DNA of 64,000 bases from Cyclina sinensis (Eukaryota; Mollusca; Bivalvia; Venerida; Veneridae). The notes beneath the pieces were generated by a model. The model searched no databases. It was given only the letters and a program-made list of their open reading frames with translations, and had not been told where the DNA came from. The stretch's first letter is position 1, and each line of letters opens with the position of its first letter. Location of the stretch: the NCBI GenBank assembly GCA_012932295.1, contig JAAONU010000002.1, positions 23,343,770 to 23,407,769 on the forward strand, in the 5' to 3' direction. Shown in pieces: positions 12,601-22,651 of this stretch. The position numbers were made by a program, and so were the translations under genes.

Positions 12601-13927
12601 TGAAGCCTGGCGCAGCATATCATATAAGCTGAAGCCTGGCGCACCATATCATATAAGCTGAATCCTGGCGCAATATATCATATAAGTTGAAGCCTGGCGC
12701 AGCATATCATATCTGCTGAAGCCTGGCGCACCACTCATTTCTCCCACATATTGAGATATTTTGCATTTCGATAGGCGTTCAAAGTGTTTCGTATTGAAGA
12801 AGAACTTTTGTCAGATAGAGGCTTTTGAAGATTGCTGGATAAACGTTTTACTCTGTTCAAACAAAGTTATTTGCATTTTACATTATAACATGTACAAAAT
12901 GCAGCCATTGACATATAAGATAAACTTGTATGAAGAACCACATCCTTTTTTTTGTTTTTCCTTTTAAATTTCAACTATGAACTTGAACTACGTCTGAAGT
13001 TCTGTACAATGAAAGGTTTTTATTCAATATAGGTTTATATAAAATTTGAAAATACGTATGATATAAATTCATCTTCACGAGCCTGTTAAAATTCAAGCAT
13101 TTTTTTCAGATCTATACGTTTCGGACACTGGTACAATATCTGACAAATACTATATTGAGATCACCCCCGCCGGATGGACCTTCAGTATTTGGGGCTTCAT
13201 TTACGCTTGGCAAGCACTCTTGATAATATATGCTATAGTCAATCTCTTCCGGAAGACGGAAAAGGGTCCCTGTTATACCTACCCTGTGCTTCTTCCGGTT
13301 CCTTACCTTGTCAGCTACCTATTCAACCTAGTATTTAACTGTGGATGGATGATTTCGTTCGACAGGGAGATACTTGAACTTGCATTGGCACTCCTTTTCC
13401 TTATAACCGTGGCTTTATATATCTATTTTTTCTTCTCATATAGAAGTTTAAATAAGGGAATCGACATTTTAGCCAAACAGGGGCGAAAACACGATGTCTG
13501 GCTCACGAGATTTTTAGTTCAAAACGGTTTAAGTTTATACGCAACGTGGTGTACCATTGCAACATTACTGAACTTTGCAATTGTTCTTACATATCGCTCC
13601 GCACACGACATCAGTCAAAAAGATGCATCAACTACCAGCCTCAGCATTCTAACTGCTATCATCATTGTGTTTTTAGTTGCAGACTGGTTCTTCACGGACC
13701 GGTACACACGCTACACGTTCACGCCCTACATTGTTCTGGTTGTTGCACTTACCGGAAGTCTGGTTAAGAACTACGAAGAGGGAGAGAGAAACCCAATATT
13801 TACTATTGTTCTGCTTGCTGTGTCAGGAGTTGCTGCAATCGTAAAGACATTTCTGTTGTTTTGGAGACACTGCAGAAAAACCGAAGACGGAGTAAAAATA
13901 ACAGACACCGATGGAATAAAGGTGTGA
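8685..13927 (+). CDS. TspO/MBR-like multi-pass membrane protein (2 exons)
   Basis: The coding exons are 8,685-8,781 and 13,110-13,927; together 915 nt give a 304-residue protein. The junction codon is GAT (G from exon 1, AT from exon 2), with donor GTGAGT and acceptor TTTTTTCAG. Exon 1 encodes a hydrophobic N-terminus (residues ~6-24). Residues ~51-67 read TPAGWTFSIWGFIYAWQ, the signature of the extended TspO/MBR (tryptophan-rich sensory protein) family. About seven more membrane spans follow (near 57-77, 90-113, 120-143, 167-191, 205-226, 233-250, 262-283), with a short charged C-terminus. Classical TspO proteins are ~160 residues with five spans and bind porphyrins or cholesterol; this longer type has no function known to me. 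An earlier start is possible. The neighbour, receptor AB, is convergent, 0.7 kb away. Confidence 0.75.
9010..9240 (+). mobile_element. probable LINE 3' end
   Basis: Ends in 'aataaacttctgttccgttc tgttctg'-type sequence, a poly-A signal followed by a short (TTCTG)n-like tail as in non-LTR retrotransposons. The upstream open frame is short and Cys/His-rich with no recognised domain. Weak call. Confidence 0.3.
9368..9650. repeat. ~80-bp tandem triplet plus (TA)n microsatellite
   Basis: Three units of 'cagtttttctattactcttt' .. 'agtctgacagaatatatgat' .. 'ataaccaga' with growing (AT)n between them, ending in a (TA)n tract at ~9,583-9,645. It lies in intron 1 of the TspO-like gene. Confidence 0.85.
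9873..10387 (+). mobile_element. 5'-truncated non-LTR retrotransposon (LINE) 3' end
   Basis: An open frame (9,899-10,219, 106 codons) reads as the C-terminal tail of LINE reverse transcriptases: 'VTSMLETLKWQTLEQRR' and 'SFFPRTIRYWNALPTEL' are the familiar motifs. A short 3' UTR ends in (GTAGAT)n at ~10,373-10,387. A ~43-bp imperfect direct repeat flanks it (9,830-9,872 and 10,388-10,430), probably the target-site duplication. Catalytic domains are absent, so it is a dead fragment. Confidence 0.75.
10540..11398 (+). repeat. interspersed repeat, non-autonomous
   Basis: Starts near 'ctcgaacccgcttgtgaaca' and ends 'gctgcccatgggcattctag', with the 12-bp palindrome tgcccatgggca just before the end. 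Internal sequence repeats loosely ('gaaactttacacaatgatat'). The CTAG terminus after a palindrome is Helitron-like but not proof. No coding capacity seen. It lies in the TspO-like intron. Confidence 0.4.
12005..12733. repeat. 29-bp minisatellite, about 25 copies
   Basis: Unit 'catatcatataagctgaag' plus 'cctggcgca'. Copies are 80-100% identical, with local subfamilies ending in gcac, gtgt or gcaa. The array sits 380 bp upstream of the exon-2 acceptor of the TspO-like gene. It has no open frame of note. Confidence 0.92.
13110..13927 (+). CDS. TspO-like gene, coding exon 2
   Basis: Starts after TTTTTTCAG and stays open to TGA at 13,925-13,927. It carries the TPAGWTFSIWG motif and about seven membrane spans. 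A first in-frame Met lies at 13,220, but the conserved motif lies upstream of it, so the exon must extend back to the acceptor. Confidence 0.85.
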
Positions 13928-14614
13928 ACGTTCGGTGAACAGGGAAAGGCTTATGGTAATGTGGAATGGACAGCTCCTTCAGAAAAGAGTTCCAAAGAAA
14001 CTTTAAGGAAGGCTAACCATAGTTGTTTATTCATAATTTCATGATTCGATTTTGTGTTTAATTACTAAAAATGTATTTTTGACAATGTCACAAGTATGTG
14101 AGTGGTTTCGCCCATTAAATGATAATTCTGACAGTTGAATAATCGCAATAATCCAGATTAACAACTTCCTTTTTATTGCTTCACGATCGGATATCGCTAT
14201 AAATCATGATTATTGTGTGTTTAGTCTTGCATACGACTTGTCAGTTACCCTGCTTTGTGCAGATTTCTCTTAAGTAACGTTGTAAGTTTGATCGCTTCCT
14301 GCAGGAGTTAAAATCTGTGTGAAATGCTTCACATGCTTTCTTCCATACAGGTTATCTGTCAACTCCGCTTCTATTGTAAATGTCGCCTTTTGTTAAATAA
14401 ACCTTGTCCATCAGTCCAAAATTTCTTTGCTTTAGTTTGTCAACAGATTACTTGCTGGTATTGTACGTATCATTATCAAGTCTATCTATTCTGTCGTAAG
14501 AATTTCCCGCTTTTATATCTGATCGTGTGCAAAAAACGTTTTAAGGATTTTCGTTTCCTAGTACATTATATGCACTTTCTAAATGACTGCAGTCAAACGT
14601 CCACATTTCCTCTT
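13928..14614 (+). other. convergent 3' regions; candidate poly-A signal
   Basis: Between the TspO-like stop (13,927) and the receptor AB stop (14,615, minus) there are ~690 bp. A plus-strand AATAAA occurs at ~14,397-14,402. The open frame at 14,324-14,656 runs antisense over the end of AB and is not a gene. Confidence 0.45.
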
Positions 14615-15005
14615 TTATACACCAGCTTGATCTCTTACAGAGATTTTGTCATATGAACTGTTTGTAGGACAAATATTAGTTGCTGTGTTGTAATCTGATG
14701 CATTAGGTATCATGATAACTCCACTTTCTAGTGAGAAGTCAGGATAGTTATACTCGGTATCGTCCGGAGTGTTCCGGTCAGCTTCTACGTTGTACGAGAA
14801 GTCGGGATAGTTATACTCGGTAGAATCCGGAGTGTTCCGGTCAGCTTCTACGTTGTACGAGAAGTCGGGATAGTTATACTTGGTAGAATCCGGAGTGTTC
14901 CGGTCAGCTTCTACGTTATACGAGAAGTGGGGATAGTTATACTTGTTGCAATCCTGACCAGGGCCGCTTTCATTCGCCTCCGCTGGTTTATGCGAGTACT
15001 TGCAT
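14615..15005 (-). CDS. receptor AB, cytoplasmic tail exon
   Basis: Follows acceptor 'cttatag' in phase 2 and ends in TAA at 14,615-14,617. Encodes ~130 residues. Three and a half copies of a 21-residue repeat (YNVEADRNTPDSTEYNYPDF-S) give many tyrosines, and near the C-terminus is SSYDKI, an ITIM-like motif (SxYxxI). The repeat is a 63-bp coding minisatellite at 14,731-14,950. Confidence 0.8.
14731..14950 (-). repeat. 63-bp coding minisatellite in the AB tail
   Basis: Three full copies and a partial one of a 63-bp unit containing 'ggatagttatactcggta' and 'gtgttccggtcagcttctac'. Sixty-three is divisible by three, so copy-number change alters the number of tail tyrosines without breaking the frame. 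Confidence 0.9.
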
Positions 15006-15250
15006 CTATAAGTTCAGTTCGACATTTCTGATAAATTGTCAAAACAAATAGAATGGAGCTGTTTATTTTACCTAGAAGATAATGTGAGAGTATAAATCAA
15101 AATGATTTTGTTAAAAATGTCCTGTTCTGAAAATTTACAAACATGTACTGGCACGTTCGTGCTCATGTTGATATATAGGACTTCCTGAGCAGGTAGCTAA
15201 TTGAATCATTAGTTTTACTTGTAGATTTAGAACTTACTGTTTAATCTTAC

Positions 15251-15347
15251 CTGTTTCGAATGATCACAGCACTGATTACACCGCTAATCACGACTAGTGT
15301 AAGTGTGATACTGACTCCAATAGTGACGTCAGATCGAGTGGCTTCAT
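15251..15347 (-). CDS. receptor AB, transmembrane exon
   Basis: 97 nt, phase 1 to phase 2. Encodes EATRSDVTIG then the span VSITLTLVVISGVISAVII and basic RNR. Donor GTAAGA, acceptor 'tcgttaag'. Same phase pattern as the C and D membrane exons. Confidence 0.85.
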
Positions 15348-15360
15348 CTTAACGACGAGA

Positions 15361-15384
15361 ACAACAACAACAACAACAACAACA
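15361..15384. repeat. (CAA)n microsatellite
   Basis: Seven or eight CAA units next to the AB membrane-exon acceptor. On the minus strand this is (TTG)n and probably serves as its pyrimidine-rich tract. Confidence 0.8.
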
Positions 15385-15664
15385 AAACTTTAAACTATTG
15401 ACGAGCATTAAGTGTTCGCATTTTTAAACGTTTAATCGTTATTGTTTTCATCATTACTACGAGTTTTAGATTTACTAGAATGACTTTTTGTATTACGATT
15501 TGAAGATGCAGAAATATCAAATATATGAAAGTATTGCAAGACAATTAGTTTTAAGTGTAAAATTTGCTCTAACATTTCATGCGTATCATTGTCTAATTGT
15601 CTAAACGGCTGCTGTATTCAACGTATTTGGTAGACATTAAGATTAAAATTAAGATTGGCCTTAC

Positions 15665-15733
15665 CTATGTCAGAGATTGGATGTGTTGGTTTCAAGGAAT
15701 TCTTGAATTCTTCATTACTTGGAAAAGTTGAAT
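15665..15733 (-). CDS. receptor AB, stalk exon
   Basis: 69 nt, phase 1-1, donor GTAAGG. Encodes a short Ser/Pro/Asn-rich juxtamembrane linker (STFPSNEEFKNSLKPTHPI). Gene C has an equivalent 93-nt stalk exon; D has none. Confidence 0.65.
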
Positions 15734-16370
15734 CTTTGAAAGATGATGTGGTAATTGCCTTTGCAAAATATGGCCAGAGTTATCACAAAATTATTTATTG
15801 TCTGCAAGGTTTATGGACTTCTTTCCCAGTATATCATTTTTGAAAAAAAAATGTTTGAGTCATACAAAAACAAGTTAACGCGTTTGCCTATTATAATTAT
15901 CTCATTTCGAGAAGTGTACAAATACGAGCTAAAAATAAGATAATAAACCAACAGAAACATAGACAGTCTAATTGATTGTTCTACAAATCTAGATCCCTTT
16001 TCCTCTTTAATTGCGGGAGACAACTCAATGCCAACTATTTTTGAAAAAGAAATGTATCATAAGTTTAATCGTACCCTACTGTGATTCTGGCAAATCTGTA
16101 AACATTAAAATTCCTGAAATACCTCTGTCATGGCAATTCAAATTAGATTAAAACATGACATGTAGTTTATATAAGGTTGTGTGTATTTGCGCGCATTTCA
16201 AAACCCTTTAATACATCATATAAAATTGAAATAAAACATAACCTAAGTACTTTACGAAATCAAGTTTCGAATCTACAATTCGAGGTTTTGCAATATGAAT
16301 AAATTAAATTTGTTTGTTTTTTCTTCTTGATAACTGGAAAGGTAAAATACTTTTCAAACTATCATATTAC

Positions 16371-16487
16371 CTTCATGGCATAATATCTTCAACTTTCTGT
16401 CTGTGGTAAAAGTGAGAGGATACTTGTTATGGTTACTTTCTTTTATACTGCCGTACTTCAAATTGACGAGATATTCCGGATGCGATC
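16371..16487 (-). CDS. receptor AB, second CTLD, second half
   Basis: 117 nt, phase 1-1, acceptor 'atattccag', donor GTAATA. Encodes SHPEYLVNLKYG .. PLTFTTDRKLKILCHE. It aligns with exons in C and D ending LCGK and LCAG. Only the last cysteine of the usual CTLD pair is kept. Confidence 0.75.
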
Positions 16488-16780
16488 CTGGAATATATAT
16501 AAAAAGTTATATGAATACTCTTCACACATTCTTAGAATATGAAATTGATCAGTCTTAAAGACTATGCTTCAGACTTTGCCCTTGTGTTATGTAGCCCAAA
16601 TATTTCCGATAAATTGTAGGGTTACATTACAAGTTCAGTTTTTGTATAGCAATATTAGTAAATTACACAAAGATAGTGTCTTTTACAGCTTCATACTCTC
16701 CGCCAAATTAAACATTATAAGAAATAATGACTATTCTGATGGGTTATATAATGGTTGAAAAAAACAAAACAAAATCCTAC

Positions 16781-16975
16781 TAGAGAGATTCGAGTCTTGT
16801 CTTCAGACGGCATTCATTTTAAAAACACCTGTCCATACAGAACGACCTTCGGGACCAGGCGTTGTTGGGATGTCAGAATATATTACTGGGTATTTTCCTT
16901 CTTCAAAACAGGCCTGTGCAGCCTTCAACCATGTATTGTCTCCAGGCGTGGGCGCATTGACGATTGTCCCATTTC
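16781..16975 (-). CDS. receptor AB, second CTLD, first half (in-frame stop)
   Basis: 195 nt, phase 1-1, acceptor 'attttcag', donor GTAGGA. Encodes TWLKAAQACFEEGKYPV .. SVWTGVFKMNAV, then TGA (16,803-16,805), then RQDSNLS. The stop aligns with a Tyr codon in gene C (KTLVTYKHDSNIP), so it looks like a point lesion in an otherwise intact exon. Confidence 0.75.
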
Positions 16976-17316
16976 CTGAAAATAGATGATTATGTCATGG
17001 TAGAAAAAATATATATATATTTACACTCAATAAACTATGAAATGTGTCGAGCAGTTAACTGATTTTTTTGTTATTCAGTCATTTTTGAAAACACAGTGCT
17101 TACGATTTTGTTCAAGAACAAGTTGATATTGAAATAAACTTTTGGAAATTAAATACTAGTAACTAGACGGACATACTAGTTAGTAACTCGGCGATACACA
17201 GAAAAACAATCACATAATAAATTTGCAGTGTCCATTAACAGACATAATTAGTAGACATAATTCGTTATTGTATTTCAGTGGCAGGAAGTTATGTGACCTA
17301 TATAAGTATGCCATAC

Positions 17317-17457
17317 CGGTTCTGCAAATGGTGGCAAATTTTTCACTGCATTTATTCCATTCAATTGCCCTTGAATTACGATCGATAATAAGACACGTTT
17401 CATCTTCGTCTGCTGACCCAGCGTTCGATTTTTCCAGGGCTAAAGAAACGTTATCGT
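17317..17457 (-). CDS. receptor AB, first CTLD, second half
   Basis: 141 nt, phase 1-1, acceptor 'tttattgcag', donor GTATGG. Encodes DETCLIIDR .. IEWNKCSEKFATICRT, the classic C..W..C..IC ending of a C-type lectin-like domain. Confidence 0.85.
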
Positions 17458-17619
17458 CTGCAATAAACGTTCTAGCGTTTTTCTTTTAAAACAATCTATG
17501 ATTACACAATGACCGTCATAGTGGACGGACAATTTTTTTATCAGTTCTGCTCATGATTTATTCGGCGTTCAAACTATTCGTTAAAACTCTTCAAGAAGAC
17601 AACTGCCTATCTTATGCTA

Positions 17620-18420
17620 TGTTAAATAAAAGTGCTATTGGACCATCTTCTTATAACACACTATTATTTAAATCTAGAATAGGCCATTAAATGTAGAATG
17701 GAAGGTGCAAGCTGTAATTTCACTTCTCAATTCATTGTTACGCACTTTAACCAGCGTATCCGTATAATAGGAACAGAGGAGTTGATGCACTGCATCAGCT
17801 CCTCATTATACGATCTATAGAGATCATAGGCCAGAGCAGTTGATGCACTGCATCAGCTCCTGTGTCTAAAAATAGATACCTTGTACGCTAGTCTCACTAT
17901 ACATTGTACAGGCAGAGGAGTTGATGCACTGCATCAACTGCTCTATTCAGTGTATTTTTATAGCAAATGATCATGAGACGAACATTTTAACCCCTCTATT
18001 CCGTTATGTCTATATATACATGACAGAGGCATTATATTATTGACCTGTGGTCAAAGCATATAGACTAACACGACTGGAGGTGCTAATGCGCAGTTCTGGT
18101 GTTATGCAAGAGGGGTACTTTAGCTAATGGTCAGTCTTGGTTTTTGGTTATCTCTACCTGTCTGTCGATAAATTTGAAATTGTGAATGTCTGACAGACTC
18201 GCTTGAAGCACAACGACCCACTGCGAACCCAAGGCACTGTGCCACGTATATAATTCGACGGGCACTCGAGATTGCGGAGCCTTGCCCGGCAAACATTCAC
18301 ATTTCCAAATTGTCAAAGCCTGAAAAGACGAGGCGTTTCCCTTTATGCCATCATCCAGGCACTCCTGGAAGAAGAGTTGGACTAACGTCAACCTACATAC
18401 CTCGCCCGCTCGACAACAGG
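17620..18420 (-). repeat. inverted terminal copy, left
   Basis: About 85-90% identical by eye to the reverse complement of 32,491-33,300. It contains three near-perfect ~29-bp palindromes and an 86-codon minus-strand frame (18,131-18,391) with IWKCECLPGK and a WVVVLQ segment, not recognised. In the right copy the same frame is shortened by a small deletion, so it is probably decaying. Confidence 0.8.
17774..17945. repeat. three tandem palindromes (hairpins), left copy
   Basis: Palindromes of the form GAGGAGYTGATGCA/TGCATCARCTCCTC, each ~28-29 bp with 13-14-bp arms and a central 1-base mismatch, at ~17,775-17,804, 17,836-17,863 and 17,916-17,943. Spacing is 60-80 bp. Confidence 0.85.
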
Positions 18421-20690
18421 ATTATCTAATAAAAATAAGAATATTCTCATAAACAATAACAGATCAACAGGGGTACCGGTTGTAATGTTCAAAGATGGTT
18501 AAATGAATAGACACAAAACAAATTGTCTGTTCTCGTTAAACAAATTCAGATTTTCGTTTTATTAACAAGTTATGCAAACTTTGAAGTAAAAACAGGTTTT
18601 ACATGGAAAAATACAATATTCACAGTTAAAATAAGTCTATTCATATTATATTTGTATCCAAGCTGACTCAATTTTTTAATTCATGTATTTTCGTGAGATC
18701 ACAAAGACAATCATGCTCCCTCAATGTATTTTTATATGATCTTACATGTCTACATAACAATGACAGCACATCATGAAGATTTAAAGGTATAAAAGAAACC
18801 GTCAAGACAAACTTTCTGGACCTTTAGTGTGTATCTAGCTTTTCCACTGACATGAGTTTTTACTTTGTCCCTGTTACGTACATGTACAATATATCAAAAA
18901 GACATTGTGAACAAGTTTCAAGAATGGGTAAAACATGTGAACTCTAGAATGGTCAAAATTGTTTCCGTTGATCTGATCTGGCGACCAATTAAGGTTTTGG
19001 TCTAATTTCAAACTCGTCTGAGACATCATCAAAACAAATTAAGTGATTGATTATAACAAAGAATGGGTAAAAATGTGACTGGTAACTATCTTCATTTGAT
19101 CTAAGTTTGGGACTTGGTTTTTGATCCAACATAATCCACTCATTTGAGATATCATAGGAATAAAAACTATGTATTGCGTAGAGTGGAAACGAGCTAAATT
19201 CGAACAATTGACAAGGTCAGAACAAGCACTTGCCAAGTCAGTGTGCTCAAGTAAACTGAAAAAGCATATTATGTTTAAAAATATGGAAGTACTGAAACAA
19301 TTTTTTAAGGACACGCCATTGATTCATGCACATGTGGATAAAAATATCATCTCCATCCATGGCTTAAACCTTTCACAAGATACACACTCTAAATAAAAGC
19401 ATTAAATATGGTAAATTATTTTTTCAATGTTGTTTTTATTCAGTTCATCTAGGTTTCTTCATAGATGCCTTTATGAGCTGTTATGTTACAACACCAGAAT
19501 GAGGTGGAACACTTCCTCATGGTATACAAATATATATATCTGCACTTCCATCTGAAAATATAAAGAAAATTGTATTTTGTTTTGTGTAAAGTTCCACCGC
19601 AATTTGTAAATATTAGTGAACACTTTAATTTAACATACATATAGTTACTAATTTACCTATTTTTTGACGTTTCATACTACTAGCAATTGTAGTAACAAAA
19701 AAAACCCCAACTTTTCAAATAAGCTTTACCAAAAAGTCCATGAAGGGGAAATTACTGTTGGAAATCGTCTCCATTGTTATATTACATGCAAGGTACACAA
19801 GTTTTATGTTGGTAAATACTTGCTAGTGACATTTGTAAAAATCAAGGTTCATTAACTAAATGCCATGGAAGCATAATGGATAAACATTTTATCATCATAT
19901 CTGCATACTGAAAGTACAACCTTCACCACAGTAGCCTTTTTAGCTGATACTTCATGTCCCATATTACCAGTAGTAATAACACTGCACCCAGTTTCCATTC
20001 CAGTAGTACACTTGTTCCTCCTTCATCTAAAATACTCAATGCCTTCCATTCTGCAAGTTATACACAATGCATCTTATGGCCATATTTCAAACAAAAATAA
20101 GAACTGCAGCATGACAGCATCACTGTACAACAGATACACTCATGCAGATAGGAAGGCAGAATAACAACAATGACTTTACAACAGTTTGTCAAAACTAAAC
20201 ACAGAAAATTCTAAAACATACCAAACAAATTTAAAAGTTCCAAACTTTACCACAGTCTAGTTGTATTTAACTGTATCATGTTGTGTAGTTTGCTGTATAC
20301 ACAAAGCAGGTATAAAATTAAAAAATGAAATGCCTGTCTATCAGATCTGTTTAAAAATAAGGTATTTCACTGAAATTATTCTTTGTACATAATTTAAACA
20401 GGTATCCACAGACATTATTAATGACTGACAGACAGATTTGCAATAAATGCCAGGTGGGCAGCTTCTTTGAAATGAAACTTTGACTTCGTGTCGGTTTTTG
20501 ACAACTTACCAAGACAACCCAGTGGAAGTGCAGTATGTCAACCTTCTGTAAAACCATCTTTATTTTATCTATAGATTTAGATGATTTAGAGTTTATTGAT
20601 TTAGATTTAACTCTAATGATTTAGAGTTTTTTTTATTATGCCGTTATTTTTCAGTAATTACTGTTCGTCAGTCAACTTGAAATATTTGTT
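18421..20690. other. no gene recognised; degenerate repeats
   Basis: Contains a loose ~155-bp direct duplication ('gaatgggtaaaa' .. 'gagacatcat', ~18,920 and ~19,060). A 75-codon plus frame (19,169-19,396) ends against AATAAA. The protein (LTRSEQALAKSVCSS .. ) is not recognised and may be the last exon of something or chance. An AT-rich 'gatttagagttta' simple repeat lies at 20,570-20,632. Confidence 0.4.
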
Positions 20691-21110
20691 TATTTACAGC
20701 GTTCCGAGAGGGGGCGTTATTAAGACTGAGTTAAAATATGTATTTTGTAGAGCTAGAACGTACAGATAATAAACGTGTTCCAGACTAAAATTCCAGGTGC
20801 GAGTGATGTCACCAACAGTTGCACGCGCAGCTGTCATTTGAAAAGTAAACAAGTTGAGGACGTTCCAGTTAGGAGCCTATTTGGCGATATTTCATAAATA
20901 TTCGAGGAAATTTTGGATAAATATTTTACGTGTTTTGGTAGCTGTACCAGAACTTCATCATTTGATACGGGTCACCTATTGCTTCGTATTGTTTGTGCTT
21001 GACAATTCAGAAACGCCGTGACCGTGCTTGTCGAATTGACATACCGCCATCATCGGAACAGTATACGGATCGGCATAAGGATACAGACACTTTCATATTA
21101 AGTAAAGTTT
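20690..21110. promoter_or_regulatory. possible promoter / 5' exon
   Basis: Locally richer in CG dinucleotides than its surroundings, with a CRE-like 'gtgatgtcacc' at ~20,803 and a run of CpG sites to 21,080. It would suit a transcription start region, but I found no coding exon to attach to it. Confidence 0.25.
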
Positions 21111-22645
21111 TAAACTTAAAAGGTATCTTTTAAATATATTTTGTTTGACAAATTTCATATAACTTTAACGTACTGATAGATTTATGCCTGTGGCAGTCAA
21201 TGAGTTTTTATGATAGAAAGAGATTGAAAAATACAATTTTTCTTTAAGCTATTAGAAAAGCCTTAAAGAGGAGTAGACAGTTCAGTTGATTCATTCAGCA
21301 TATCTGTATTAATCTGAATAAAGTACCTTTACTGGAAAACATATTTTCATTTTCTAAAATAAAATACAGAATAATCCATACACGGCATGAGATTCACATA
21401 GTAATTTTTGTATTTGGAAAATGGGTATATACTTACTGGTCAAAAAGGTAGTTACCTAAAGAGAGAATATTATCTCATTTAAGATCAGACAGTTCATGGA
21501 AAGTGCATTATTTACCTCATTTGTTTTTAATAGATCAAGATTATCTGAAAATTTTACCTTCTCCTGTTTACAGAGGCTTCAAAAGAAACCAAAATATTGG
21601 GCCATGGAGCTCTTCAGGAGGGTCAAGGACAGGTGTGCCCTTGTGGATAATTAAAAATCAGAAAAAAGTAGACTATATTCTACAAGTTCTTCCAGTATCA
21701 AAAATATAGTATTCTAAGTATATCAATGCATTGCTCATTTTTAATCATGACCATAATATTGACTGCTTAAGGTGAAACTTATTTTGGAATCAAAGGCCTT
21801 CAAATTGCTTTGTTTCATCATGGTGTTTTAAATTTGACCATTTGCAAGATTTGTTTTCAAGCTCCCACCTAAATATAGCTGAACATTGTAATTGTTCTAG
21901 AGTAGAAATATAGGAGAGAGTGAATGGTAGTATTCGCAAGGCAGTAGCAACTGGTGATGACCTGTCAGGCTGTCAACAGTGTGCTGTTTTGTTTCATTAT
22001 AAAGTTATACATTTCCATATGGAAAGTCCAGTTACAGTGAAATAAGTCACAAAATATGTTGCGCTTATCACTACTTTAATTCTACACTAGATAATACTCA
22101 TTTATAACTTGTTTATAATATGACCTCACTAGAAGTGATTCTCTCACGCTTTGCTCAGCTCTGTACAGTGTAAAACTTCTGTATAATACAATGAATGACC
22201 CTCCTAAAAACTGTCTCAGAAAAAAACATTAAATGTATGTTTAATACTGTTTATATATGCTTTCCTTAAATCAAGGGGTATAGAGTCATTAGTCAGTTAT
22301 GTCCTTCACAATTTGTAGTGTAGCATATTATACCAGTTAATAAATGCAGCTTAGTTGTCAATGCTACAAATGTAGCCTACTAGTCAAGACTGAAGATACT
22401 AAACATTATGCTACTTCTTTGTTTTGATTCACTGCAGATATTTATTGAAGTCAAAATCGTTTCAATTTTATGTTTCCGCTATATGAAATCATTGTCTGAA
22501 TACTAAGCATGATTATAAAATAAACAATATTTATTTTACTTCCTTCCCAAAAATGTCAACATTTTAGGAAGAAAAAGTATTGGCCCTGTAACCATAATGT
22601 AGTTAAAAAGAGTGGCTTGTGGTATAACAAGTGCAGATCCAGTGC
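21111..22645. other. no gene recognised
   Basis: AT-rich sequence. The 68-codon frame at 21,503-21,709 has no recognisable domain. Confidence 0.4.
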
Positions 22646-22651
22646 TTTTTT

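Noticed and set aside
12005..12733. CRISPR array
   Set aside because: Units are directly adjacent without unique spacers and the genome is eukaryotic; it is a minisatellite.
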